From Lentisphaerae bacterium WC36 (GTDB lineage: Bacteria; Verrucomicrobiota; Lentisphaeria; Victivallales; SZUA-371): a stretch of DNA of 64,000 nucleotides. Numbering within the stretch: position 1 is the first letter of the stretch; the number at the start of each line of letters is the position of its first letter. Positions 1-8,102 of the stretch are shown piece by piece. The translations under genes and the position numbers were made by a program. The notes under the pieces are model-generated. The model did not search any database and was not told the DNA's origin. It was given only the letters and a program-made list of their open reading frames with translations. Location of the stretch: positions 3,218,230-3,282,229 of the forward strand of contig CP085689.1 of the NCBI GenBank assembly GCA_020683205.1. The letters are read 5' to 3'.

Positions 1-1
1 T

Positions 2-589
2 CGTAAGAGCATTGGTGGATTTGCTCAACCAGACACCACTTATATGCCATTAAAAGTAGGTTTTGCTGGTGTTATGCCAATTATCTTTGCAAGTACACTG
101 ATGACAATTCCAGGATTGATTATTGGCCGCTTTCAAGGTAATAAGTTTGTACAATTTATTTCTCCATATTTTTCACAAACTCATCCAGTTTATACAATCA
201 CTTTTGCTGTTTTAATTATTTTATTTTCATATTTTTGGGTTGCAAACCAGTTTAACCCAATGCAAATTGCGGATAATTTAAAGAAAGATGGCGCATATAT
301 TCCTGGAATTAGACCTGGTCAACCAACGGCACAATTTCTAGACGGTACAATGAATAGAGTGACATTTGCTGGAACAATGATGTTGACGTTCTTGGCTGTG
401 TTCCCAAGTATTTTGAGTCAAATGATGGGAATTGATTATTTAGTCGCATCTTTCTTTGGTGGTACAAGCTTGTTGATCATGGCAGGGGTTGTACTTGATA
501 CGCTAAGCCAAATGGAATCTCATTTGACAATGCGTAATTATGAAGGTTTTTTAAAGAGTGGTAAGTTACGCTCTCGAAGCGGAGTTTAA
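2..589 (+). CDS. secY: SecY, protein translocase channel subunit (5' partial)
   Basis: Main pore subunit of the SecYEG channel that moves unfolded proteins across or into the inner membrane. The open frame runs in from the left edge, so about 195 C-terminal codons are visible. The segment FAQPDTTYMPLKVGFAGVMP matches the SecY loop and helix in which LPLK and a GV-P-IFASS-like stretch are conserved. Several hydrophobic helices and a basic C-terminal tail follow. The first in-frame ATG at 44 is internal and not the real start. The gene is followed by cmk, not by adk, map or infA as in many spc operons. Its partner secE lies in this window at 13071. Identification is secure. Confidence 0.93.
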   Translation, partial: RKSIGGFAQPDTTYMPLKVGFAGVMPIIFASTLMTIPGLIIGRFQGNKFVQFISPYFSQTHPVYTITFAVLIILFSYFWVANQFNPMQIADNLKKDGAYIPGIRPGQPTAQFLDGTMNRVTFAGTMMLTFLAVFPSILSQMMGIDYLVASFFGGTSLLIMAGVVLDTLSQMESHLTMRNYEGFLKSGKLRSRSGV

Positions 590-626
590 ATTAATTTTTT
601 AAAATTTCGTAAATATAGATTGTTTT

Positions 627-661
627 ATTATGGATACTGTTTTTATGGCGGTATCCATAAT
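627..661 (+). repeat. Perfect 11-bp inverted repeat between secY and cmk
   Basis: Arms at 627-637 and 651-661 (core ATGGATAC and GTATCCAT) enclose a 13-base loop. There is no clear T-run after the second arm, so this is a weak terminator candidate. It could instead be an mRNA-processing or attenuation hairpin. It ends about 20 bases before the cmk start. Confidence 0.4.
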
Positions 662-683
662 TATTTTAGGAGAATATTTGTTA

Positions 684-1361
684 ATGAACGAAAAAGTTAG
701 TGTGATTGCTATTGATGGACCTGCTGCGTCGGGGAAAAGTACTGTTGCTAATTTGGTAGCCAAAGAATTGCAAATCCCATATATTAATACTGGGAACATG
801 TATCGAGCTGTAACATGGTATTTTTTGCAAAATGATGTAAAAATGAATGGGCTAACAAACTTAGTTGTAGAGTCATTACTAAGTGACTTTGAACTATGCT
901 ACCAAAAAAATGATCATGGAACTTTTGTTTTATCTGTAAATGGTAGAATATTAGATTTTGAAATACGTTCTCCAGAAGTTGCAGAGCATGTTGCAATAGT
1001 TGCAACGAATGCTCTAGTTCGTAAAAAAATGACTGAATTACAGCGTTATTTAGGCGGTCAGCAACTAGTTGTTATGGAAGGGCGCGATATTGGTTCAGTT
1101 GTATTTCCAAATGCTAAATATAAATTTTTTATTACAGCATCTCCTTTAGTACGAGCTCAAAGACGTTTAAATCAGAATGGCGAGACATTTTCTAATGCAA
1201 CATTGGAGTCTGTAGCGGCTGATATTGCAACTCGTGATAAAATTGACTCGGAGCGTGAAATTGCTCCTTTAAAACAAACAGAAGATGCTGTTTTAATTGA
1301 TACTAGTGATTTATCCATAGATAAAGTCGTTGAGAAAATAACTAGCTGTATTAGCATGTAG
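684..1361 (+). CDS. cmk: Cytidylate kinase
   Basis: Phosphorylates CMP and dCMP with ATP to the diphosphates in the cytoplasm. The P-loop GPAASGKST sits at residues 12-20. NTGNMYRAVT corresponds to the family's DTG-MYRA motif, and GRDIGSVVFPNAKYKFFITA is the conserved CMP-binding and lid region, followed by RAQRR. At 225 residues it has the usual length. The start at 684 is preferred because AGGAGA lies about 10 bases upstream. The in-frame ATG at 630 is inside an inverted repeat, lacks a ribosome site and would add 18 atypical residues. In many bacteria cmk lies before rpsA, but here a decayed sulfatase gene follows. Confidence 0.93.
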   Translation: MNEKVSVIAIDGPAASGKSTVANLVAKELQIPYINTGNMYRAVTWYFLQNDVKMNGLTNLVVESLLSDFELCYQKNDHGTFVLSVNGRILDFEIRSPEVAEHVAIVATNALVRKKMTELQRYLGGQQLVVMEGRDIGSVVFPNAKYKFFITASPLVRAQRRLNQNGETFSNATLESVAADIATRDKIDSEREIAPLKQTEDAVLIDTSDLSIDKVVEKITSCISM

Positions 1362-1456
1362 CATTTGTTATATATTAATAAATAAATTTTTATCAAAAAA
1401 AATAATTTTTTTACGTTATATTGAATTAAAATAATTTTTTTAACATATTAGCGCTA

Positions 1457-2689
1457 ATGTCGTTCTCCTATTGTGCAATTTGTTTTTCTAGTAATAATAC
1501 TCAACCCAATATTATTTTAATCATGGCAGATGATTTAGGTTACGACCATATTGGTGCTCTTGGGTCAATAAAAATTAAAACTCCTAATATCGATTCTCTC
1601 GCTAATGATGGAGTAAAATTTAAGTCATATTATTCTAACGGTCCAGTCTGTAGCCCCTCTCGTGCCGCGTTAATGACTGGGTTATTGGAGTAGACAAATT
1701 TGTCTCTGCTACAAATCACCGTTGTCATGGCTTGAATCCCAACAAATTTACTGCTTTCCCACAGCTTTCAAAAGAGGTTGGTTATGTATGGGAAATGGCA
1801 TCTTGGGTATCAAACTTTTTTTATCCCACAAATTTTGGATTTGAAGATTTTAAAGGCTTTGTTTCTGGAAATGTTGATTATTTTTCTCACACTGATCAAG
1901 CAGGGTATGCAGATTGGTGGCATAAAAAAGAACTAGTCAATGATGATGGTTATTCCACAGATCTTATGGAGTTAAATTTATTAGACAATATGTAAAATCT
2001 AAAGATAGACATCCTTTTTTATTATATTTAGCACATGAAGCCTCTCATTACCCATATCAAGTCATTTTGATAAAAAAGTCAGAAAACAGAATTTAACTGT
2101 AAAACAAATTCAAGAAAATTATATTAAAAATGGTAGAGTTCATGGATCTAGGCGTTGGAGAGATTATTTCTGCTGTTGATAGCAATGGATTGCGCGAAAA
2201 TACTGTTATTATTTGTACTTCTGATAATGTGGGTTTTCAAAAAAAATACAGCTTACTAATTTGTTGAAGGGATCAAAATCAACTCTTTATGAGGGTGGTA
2301 TTCGAGTGTCGATGTTGATACGTCACCCAAATAAAATAAAATCTCAAACAGTTATAGATGAACCAGTAATGTCAATGGACTTTTTGCCTACTTTTATTAA
2401 TTTGGCCGATGCTAAAAAAACTAGAGATTTTAAGTTTGATGGGATTTATATTATGGCGCAAATTAGTGAGGGGGAATTTATATGAACGTGATTTGTTTTG
2501 GGAATTTAATGGTAAATTTGCAATTCGTAGTAATAATTTTAAATTGGTCATAGATAAATTTAACAATCCAGAATTGTATGACTTAAAAAAACGACATTAG
2601 TTGCAAAGGACAATCCTAAGTTATTTAAAGAACTTCACCAAAAAATTATAAATTGGTATCAAGATGTTAAACTAACTAAGGTTGCATAA
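1457..2689 (+). pseudogene. Sulfatase (formylglycine type), multiply frameshifted remnant
   Basis: Family S1 sulfatases hydrolyse sulfate esters, here probably on polysaccharides. The first fragment (1457-1693) has the N-terminal metal-binding stretch NIILIMADDLGYDHIGALGS and the catalytic CSPSRAALMTG, whose Cys becomes formylglycine; it then hits a stop. Homology resumes in another frame from about 1720 (GLNPNKFTAFPQLSKEVGY) to 1995, then in a third frame (HPFLLYLAHEASHYPY). It changes again for the EGGIRVSMLIRHP and SMDFLPTFINLADA parts (2261-2485) and for LYDLKK (to 2600), with a final piece ending at 2689. At least four frame changes show that it is dead, although all domains remain recognisable. 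No signal peptide is visible, so the 5' end may also be damaged. Confidence 0.9.
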
Positions 2690-2727
2690 AAAAGGACGCA
2701 TAATTATTTCAGTGCGTCTTTTTTTTA
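2689..2727. terminator. Hairpin terminator between the sulfatase remnant and pyrF
   Basis: GACGCA at 2695-2700 pairs with TGCGTC at 2713-2718. The stem is followed by a run of T on the plus strand and preceded by a run of A, so it can serve both converging transcripts. Confidence 0.75.
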
Positions 2728-2748
2728 TTTTAAAAGCTGAGAAACATC

Positions 2749-3561
2749 TTAGCGATAGCTATTAATTAAGTTATTTAACTCAATTGTCGCGTTACGTGCC
2801 CCTTGAGCAAAGTTTTCACTGCTATCGGCATAGATAATACCACGAGATGAATTAATCACAAGACCGTAGCCGTTTGCATCTAGACCATTCTTTAATACAG
2901 CCTCTACGTCTCCGCCTTGTGCTCCAACCCCTGGGACTAAGAATGGAATTTCAGGACAAATTTCACGAACAGTTTTTAATTCGCCAGGAAATGTTGCCCC
3001 AATAACTAACATTACATTGTTATTATAATTCCATTTTGTATTTGACAATTTTGCAACATGTTTATAAATTTCAGCGTCATCAGCTATTAGCTCTTGTAGC
3101 TCACATGAGCTTGGGTTCGACGTACGGCATAAAATAACAGATCCTTTATCTGCATAATCTAAAAATGGTTTTAAGGTGTCAGTTCCCATATATGGGTTTA
3201 AAGTTGCAGCATCAGCATTGTAACGAATGAACGCTTCACGAGCATACATTTCACTTGTTGAACCAATATCTCCACGTTTTACGTCTAAAATTACGGGAAC
3301 CTCAGGGTAATTTTCATTGATATAGTCAATTGTCATTTTTAATTCAACATCAGCATTTTGCCCTTGGTAGTATGCCGCTTGTGGTTTGTATGAGCATACA
3401 ATATCTGCAGTTGCATCAATAATTGCTTTGTTAAATTCAAAGATTGGAAAATCTTTCTCTTTTAAGCAAGCTGGTAATTTATCAATATCTGGGTCTAGCC
3501 CAACGCAAACTAGAGAATTGTTTTTTTCCCAAATTTTTGTTAGTTTTTCAATAAAAGTCAT
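2749..3561 (-). CDS. pyrF: Orotidine 5'-phosphate decarboxylase
   Basis: Last step of de novo UMP synthesis, OMP to UMP plus CO2. At 270 residues with the motif VILDVKRGDIGS (about 90-101) it belongs to the longer PyrF subfamily. Asp93, Lys95 and Asp98 are the charged catalytic residues. The N-terminal VCVGLDPDIDKLP and the C-terminal VPGVGAQGGD and NSSRGIIYA phosphate-binding loops are also present. The start is supported by AGGAA about 9 bases upstream on the minus strand. It appears to be a single-gene unit ending at the shared hairpin at 2689-2727. No other pyrimidine gene is nearby. Confidence 0.95.
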   Translation of the reverse strand: MTFIEKLTKIWEKNNSLVCVGLDPDIDKLPACLKEKDFPIFEFNKAIIDATADIVCSYKPQAAYYQGQNADVELKMTIDYINENYPEVPVILDVKRGDIGSTSEMYAREAFIRYNADAATLNPYMGTDTLKPFLDYADKGSVILCRTSNPSSCELQELIADDAEIYKHVAKLSNTKWNYNNNVMLVIGATFPGELKTVREICPEIPFLVPGVGAQGGDVEAVLKNGLDANGYGLVINSSRGIIYADSSENFAQGARNATIELNNLINSYR

Positions 3562-3703
3562 ATTTTATCATTCCTATACTTTATTTATTATGTTATTTAT
3601 AATTTTTTGTGTCGATTTAAAATAGTTGTAGAAAACTATAATGCAATTAAATATGAAAACTTATACAAGTTATAGTGATATAAATTAATTTTTTATCAAA
3701 AAT

Positions 3704-4522
3704 TTATGTGTCTTTGATAAATTTTTTGTGAAAAGCTTGATGAAATTTTTTCTCTTTATATTTATCTTCTTTTTTAACTGCTTGATTAGTCAATTCGTTA
3801 GCTTGATAGTTTGATAAAATATCAAGCAATGTAATTTTTGAAGTAACTTTGCAAACTTTAAAAATAATTTTCCACGTTCTACACCCCAGGGAGTAACAAT
3901 TTTCTTCAAACTCTAAAATTTTGACTCTTTTGCGTAGGTTGTTTAATGGGTCATTGCTTAATTGTGTAACACAATATGAATATAAATTTAAATTGGCGAC
4001 TTCTTCAATGAAATTTGCCTTGTTATCAAACTCAACAGTTGTTGCTATAGAATATTGTTGTTGATTAGTGGCATTATCTAACCATTGTACATGTGAGTTT
4101 GGGAATGAATCAGCAGTGACAATGTAAGGTTTTATATCGAGGATTGGCGTATTATCTATTAAATCAAAATTTTCTATTGTAAGCGTTAAGTTTTTTATGT
4201 TTACATCAATAATTTTTACACAGCTCATGCCAATATTATTTGGTCGGTATGGAGAACGAGTTGCAAATACACCAACCTTTTTGCCTTTATTATTAATAGG
4301 AGGCTGTACTAAAGGTTTCCATTTATGGTTTTCATGAAAAACAAAAATGACCCAAATGCGATCTACTCCTGCTAAATCTTGAAGCGCTTGCTCAAAGTTA
4401 TGGTGTTTTTTTAATTGGATTATGCCGCGATTTTTAGCAAATACCCCTTGCCGTGGTTGATGAGCTTTATATTTTTCATCGCAATGTAAATAACCAATTG
4501 GTGAAAAAGTATAATTGTCCAT
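3704..4522 (-). CDS. trmO: tRNA (adenine-N6)-methyltransferase TrmO (TsaA/YaeB family)
   Basis: TrmO transfers a methyl group from S-adenosylmethionine to N6 of the threonylcarbamoyl-adenosine at tRNA position 37. The N-terminal half contains the family signature: SPIGYLHCDEK, a region of basic and acidic residues with HQPRQG, then FATRSPYRPNNIGMS, followed by NFDLIDNTPILDIKPYI. The start at 4522 is chosen because MDNYTFSPIGYL matches the usual N-terminus and AGAGGT lies 6-11 bases upstream. A longer frame begins at 4612, but it reads back through a terminator hairpin. The C-terminal 100 residues are lysine-rich and poorly conserved. The gene lies 32 bases downstream of the murB-ddl terminator and has no obvious promoter of its own, so it may depend on readthrough. 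Confidence 0.88.
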   Translation of the reverse strand: MDNYTFSPIGYLHCDEKYKAHQPRQGVFAKNRGIIQLKKHHNFEQALQDLAGVDRIWVIFVFHENHKWKPLVQPPINNKGKKVGVFATRSPYRPNNIGMSCVKIIDVNIKNLTLTIENFDLIDNTPILDIKPYIVTADSFPNSHVQWLDNATNQQQYSIATTVEFDNKANFIEEVANLNLYSYCVTQLSNDPLNNLRKRVKILEFEENCYSLGCRTWKIIFKVCKVTSKITLLDILSNYQANELTNQAVKKEDKYKEKKFHQAFHKKFIKDT

Positions 4523-4544
4523 AATTTTAACCTCTAAAAAATGC

Positions 4545-4574
4545 AAAAAAAAAAGGCGGTGCTCTTTCACCGCC
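4545..4574 (-). terminator. Rho-independent terminator after murB-ddl
   Basis: Perfect 7-bp stem GGCGGTG (4555-4561) and CACCGCC (4568-4574) with a 6-base loop. On the minus strand ten T residues follow directly (the A-run at 4545-4554). It ends the hisI and murB-ddl transcript just before trmO. Confidence 0.9.
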
Positions 4575-4614
4575 ATCTCTATGTGTGTGTTGCTCGCTAT
4601 GAGCGTTATCACTG

Positions 4615-6474
4615 CTATCGTTTCAAGCAGGATACTACTAATTTAGCACACAATTGCGAAAAGTAAAGCTCTGAATGAGCTAAAGCTTTAGGAACTAGGC
4701 TATCTTTTGTAAATCCTGGCAGAGAATTAGCTTCTAAAAAGAAACAATTATTACTTTTGTCAACAATAAAATCGACTCTAAGTATATCCTTTGCCTCTGA
4801 AACTCTGAAAAACTTTAATGAAATTTCTTTAAGTTTTTCAAATAATTTGTCATTCCCAATTTGAGGAGGGCAGTAATAATTTGTGTCTCCATTTGAGTGA
4901 ATATATTTCGCATCGTAGTCATAGAATTTGCCTGGAACCTCAATTTGTACAGGCATATATGCAACATCATCAACAATTGCAACTGTATATTCGTTGCCTT
5001 CAATAAATTCCTCTGCAACAATGACTTCATCAAATTGTAATGCCTTCTCAATAGCATTATAATATTCATTTTCATTTTCAATCAATTCAATGCCAACAGT
5101 TGAACCTTCATTTGCAGGCTTTAGAATAATTGGGAAATTTAATTCAACTGGTAATGTCTGCGAATTATCTTTAGTAATTAGTTGATATTTCGCAGTTAAA
5201 ATACCATGCTTATCAGCTAATTGTTTGCTTAATGATTTGTCCATAATTAATTTAGATGCTACACTGTCAGAACCAACAAAATTAACGTGAGCATCTTCTA
5301 GAACCTTTTGCATGGTGCCATTTTCGCCAAAACCACCGTGAAGAGTTGAAAAAACAATATCAGCATCTTTCATTTCTGGAGTAATTACAGGTGAATCTAA
5401 AGTGACTGCCGCAACTTCAAAACCTGCATTTTGTAATGCGTTGACTACTTGTTGGCCAGAATTTAATGAAATTTCACGTTCATTGCTATCGCCTCCCATT
5501 ATCACTGCGACTTTTGGCGGGATTGGGAAATTTTCAATTTCTGCAACAGTGCTATCACTAAAAAATTTAACTTCTGTCTGTAGTAAAACATTAAATTTTT
5601 CATAAACAGCAGCTTTAACCTGCTTGCAAAGCTCTATTAAATCGGCTTCTGTCCCCGTGCCGTCGTTCACTAAATAGTTTGCATGTTCTCTGCTGACGCT
5701 CATGCCGTTGACACTCATACCTTTGCATCCCGCTCGATCAATCATAATACCAGCCGATAGTGCGTTGTCAATATTCTTGAACATACAACCAGCATTACGT
5801 TTTTTAGGCTCAATCAGGCGACGATTCTTTAATACGTCACTAATTTTTGTTAATTCTTTATCAGCATCAACACGCTCAAATTTTAAAATACAGCCTGTTA
5901 CAACAATATCTTTGGGAATGTTTGTATCACGATATTCCCACGAAATTTCATTATCTTCAGCGGCCCATGGAGTCCCATCAATGTGATATCCAAATAAATC
6001 AACAATATAATCGCTAATTACTTTACCATTTGCCCCTGCATTCATTTTTATAGCTCCACCAACAGTCCCTGGTATTCCCGCTAACTCAGCAGCCCCACCA
6101 AAACCATGTTTTGCAGAATAGCGTAATAATTCACTTAATTTTAGACCTGCTCCAACCGTAATATGAGTTCTGCCATGCTTAATGTCTTGAAAACATCCTT
6201 GGCGAATACGAATAACTAAGCCATTAAATGTTTCATCAGTACCAGCAACATTGCTTCCAGCGCCAATAATTGCAATTTTAATATTATTTTTTGCACAAAA
6301 TTTGAGTAGTAGCATCAACTCAATATCGCTTTGTGGTTCAGCTAATAATTGAATTGCGCCCCCAATTCCAAAAGTGCTAACCTTTGACCAAGATGTGTTT
6401 TTTATTATTGATAAATTTGGAAAATTTTCAATAATCATTTTTTCAATTTCATTGATATTATGGTTTTTTTTCAT
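4615..6474 (-). CDS. Bifunctional MurB-Ddl: UDP-MurNAc dehydrogenase fused to D-alanine--D-alanine ligase
   Basis: One uninterrupted 619-residue frame holds two peptidoglycan precursor enzymes. Residues about 1-308 are MurB, the FAD enzyme that reduces UDP-GlcNAc-enolpyruvate: GAGSN (71-75), GIPGTVGGA (133-141), Tyr181-Arg182, NAGCMFKN (227-234) and Glu301. Residues about 318-619 are Ddl, the ATP-grasp ligase that makes D-Ala-D-Ala: GGDSNEREISLNSG (327-340), HGGFGENG (379-386), MDK (411-413), KPANEGSTVG (452-461) and EANSLPGFTKDS (581-592). Position 230 of the MurB catalytic motif is Cys where many homologues have Ser; Cys also occurs in the family. No stop or shift lies between the halves, so this is a true fusion. 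The start is 14 bases after hisI, with GAGG as ribosome site. Confidence 0.93.
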   Translation of the reverse strand: MKKNHNINEIEKMIIENFPNLSIIKNTSWSKVSTFGIGGAIQLLAEPQSDIELMLLLKFCAKNNIKIAIIGAGSNVAGTDETFNGLVIRIRQGCFQDIKHGRTHITVGAGLKLSELLRYSAKHGFGGAAELAGIPGTVGGAIKMNAGANGKVISDYIVDLFGYHIDGTPWAAEDNEISWEYRDTNIPKDIVVTGCILKFERVDADKELTKISDVLKNRRLIEPKKRNAGCMFKNIDNALSAGIMIDRAGCKGMSVNGMSVSREHANYLVNDGTGTEADLIELCKQVKAAVYEKFNVLLQTEVKFFSDSTVAEIENFPIPPKVAVIMGGDSNEREISLNSGQQVVNALQNAGFEVAAVTLDSPVITPEMKDADIVFSTLHGGFGENGTMQKVLEDAHVNFVGSDSVASKLIMDKSLSKQLADKHGILTAKYQLITKDNSQTLPVELNFPIILKPANEGSTVGIELIENENEYYNAIEKALQFDEVIVAEEFIEGNEYTVAIVDDVAYMPVQIEVPGKFYDYDAKYIHSNGDTNYYCPPQIGNDKLFEKLKEISLKFFRVSEAKDILRVDFIVDKSNNCFFLEANSLPGFTKDSLVPKALAHSELYFSQLCAKLVVSCLKR

Positions 6475-6488
6475 TTTTTGGTGCCTCG

Positions 6489-6872
6489 CTATTTTTTATA
6501 GACTTCCTTGGGGTCAAAAACCAATTCGCCAGTGACAATTAAATCATTTTGTTCTTTGTTAACCGTGCGGTAAAAACAACTTCTATAGCCTTTATGGCAA
6601 GCTGCTCCACCATGTTGAGTAACCTTAAAAATTACCGTGTCAAGATCACAATCAACTAAAATTTCTTTAATTTCTTGAAAATGACCTGAAGATTCACCCT
6701 TGCGCCATAGCTCATTTCGTGATCGAGACCAATAGGTTGCTTTGTTTGTTTTTAAGGTTTCTTCCCATGCCTCTTTATTAATATACGCCATCATTAAAAT
6801 TTCGGACGTTTCAGCATCTTGAGCGATTACGGGAATCAGCTCGCATTTGTTAAAATCTAAATCTATACTCAT
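6489..6872 (-). CDS. hisI: Phosphoribosyl-AMP cyclohydrolase
   Basis: Third step of histidine synthesis, opening the adenine ring of phosphoribosyl-AMP. At 127 residues it is the stand-alone HisI form without a fused HisE domain. [18 protein letters not shown] (47-64) is the substrate-binding signature. Asp74, Asp76 and Asp78 in DCDLD are the expected magnesium ligands, and Cys75, Cys92 and Cys99 ([10 protein letters not shown]) are the expected zinc ligands. The gene lies 14 bases upstream of murB-ddl on the same strand, so the two probably share a transcript although their pathways are unrelated. No other his gene is in the window. Confidence 0.95.
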   Translation of the reverse strand: MSIDLDFNKCELIPVIAQDAETSEILMMAYINKEAWEETLKTNKATYWSRSRNELWRKGESSGHFQEIKEILVDCDLDTVIFKVTQHGGAACHKGYRSCFYRTVNKEQNDLIVTGELVFDPKEVYKK

Positions 6873-7069
6873 TGTTGTAACTTTTTATCTTATATTAATT
6901 TACATTTAATCAATTTTACAAAAAAAAGATTAAAATCTTGTTTTCATAAAATTCAATTAATAACAGAAAGCTATAATAACACAAAATCAAGTCAAAAAGT
7001 AAAATTTACTAAAAATTTAACACAAAATTGTTGTATTTATAATATTTAATTAATGGCTTGAGTTAAAGC

Positions 7070-7098
7070 TTGACGATATACAAATTATTTGCTATATT
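7070..7098 (+). promoter_or_regulatory. Sigma-70 promoter for the SDR gene
   Basis: TTGACG at 7070-7075, a 17-base spacer, and TATATT at 7093-7098. It lies about 64 bases before the start codon of the SDR gene, in the spacer shared with the divergent hisI unit. Confidence 0.65.
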
Positions 7099-7161
7099 TG
7101 ATTTAAACTACACAGTGACAAAAAAGCTGTATTTTTAAATTAAAATTTAAGGACAATTATA

Positions 7162-7887
7162 ATGGGAAAAGATATTGCCAATATGAATGTATTAATTACT
7201 GGAGCTGCTAGAAGAATAGGTGCAGCAATCGCTAAAAATTTGGCAAATCAAGGTGCGAATATCATAGTTCATTGTAATAACTCTTTAGAAGAGGCTGAAA
7301 AATTATTAAATGAATTACCCAATGGAAAATTGAAACATCAAATTATTACTGGGGATTTATATGACTATGAGTCATTAATTGCTAAACTTAACAAATTAAA
7401 TTGTGGTATTGATATTTTAATAAATAATGCTGCAATTTTTAATATTAAATCAATATTGCAAGAGTCCGCTGATGACGTTTTAAAGCAAATGACTATTAAT
7501 TTTACGGCTCCGTATGAACTAATGAAATGGTTCGCACGCCAAAAAAAAGTTAATGAAGGGATTATTATAAATTTTTTGGATCAACGAAATATTAAAGCCG
7601 ACGGGACGACTGGAAGTTATGCAATCAGCAAAAAAGCCCTGGAACAAGCTTCTTTGGCGGCCGCAGTACAGTTTGCTCCAAATATTAGAGTTAATAATAT
7701 TGCTCCAGGTCCAGTATTATCGCCCCCTAATTATCAAGGAAAAGGTTTTGAAAAGGTATTAGAAAATGTTCCATTACAAAAGCAAGTGTCAGTAGATTCA
7801 ATTATTAACGCAGTTGATTTTTTAATAGGAAATTGTTCAGTCACTGGACAAATTCTTTATGTTGATGGAGGAGAACATTTGATCTAA
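7162..7887 (+). CDS. Short-chain dehydrogenase/reductase, pteridine-reductase-like
   Basis: NAD(P)H-dependent oxidoreductase of the classical SDR fold, 241 residues. The cofactor motif is TGAARRIG (13-20), where the two Arg residues resemble the NADPH-binding T-G-x3-R-x-G of pteridine reductases (PTR1, FolM). NNAA is at 88-91 and the catalytic Tyr153 and Lys157 lie in YAISK. The usual catalytic Ser is replaced by Asp140 (INFLDQR), as in PTR1. NIAPGPV and VDGGEHL complete the fold. A role in reducing dihydropterin or dihydrofolate is inferred; a fatty-acid or sugar SDR is the alternative. It stands alone, divergent from hisI, with its own promoter at 7070. Confidence 0.82.
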   Translation: MGKDIANMNVLITGAARRIGAAIAKNLANQGANIIVHCNNSLEEAEKLLNELPNGKLKHQIITGDLYDYESLIAKLNKLNCGIDILINNAAIFNIKSILQESADDVLKQMTINFTAPYELMKWFARQKKVNEGIIINFLDQRNIKADGTTGSYAISKKALEQASLAAAVQFAPNIRVNNIAPGPVLSPPNYQGKGFEKVLENVPLQKQVSVDSIINAVDFLIGNCSVTGQILYVDGGEHLI

Positions 7888-7963
7888 AAATAAAAAAAAG
7901 TCTAAAAAACCATAAATTAGTGTAAATAATTGAATAAAAAAGAGTTTTTTTTAAATAATTTTG

Positions 7964-7992
7964 TTGTAGAGCTGAGAAATGCTCTGTATAGT
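7964..7992 (+). promoter_or_regulatory. Candidate promoter for the PpiC-like gene
   Basis: TTGTAG at 7964-7969, a 17-base spacer and TATAGT at 7987-7992. A transcript from here would have a leader of about 100 bases. The spacer contains the short inverted repeat GAGC...GCTC. Confidence 0.5.
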
Positions 7993-8102
7993 AGAATGCA
8001 AATCAACTTTTAAGTAGATGTTTTATTGGCAGTAAAGTTGATATAGAGATTACCATCATAATAGCATATTTAATAATACTTAAAAATAAGGATAATATTA
8101 CA

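Noticed and set aside
4523-4612. N-terminal extension of TrmO
   Set aside because: It reads through the murB-ddl terminator and precedes the standard TrmO N-terminus.
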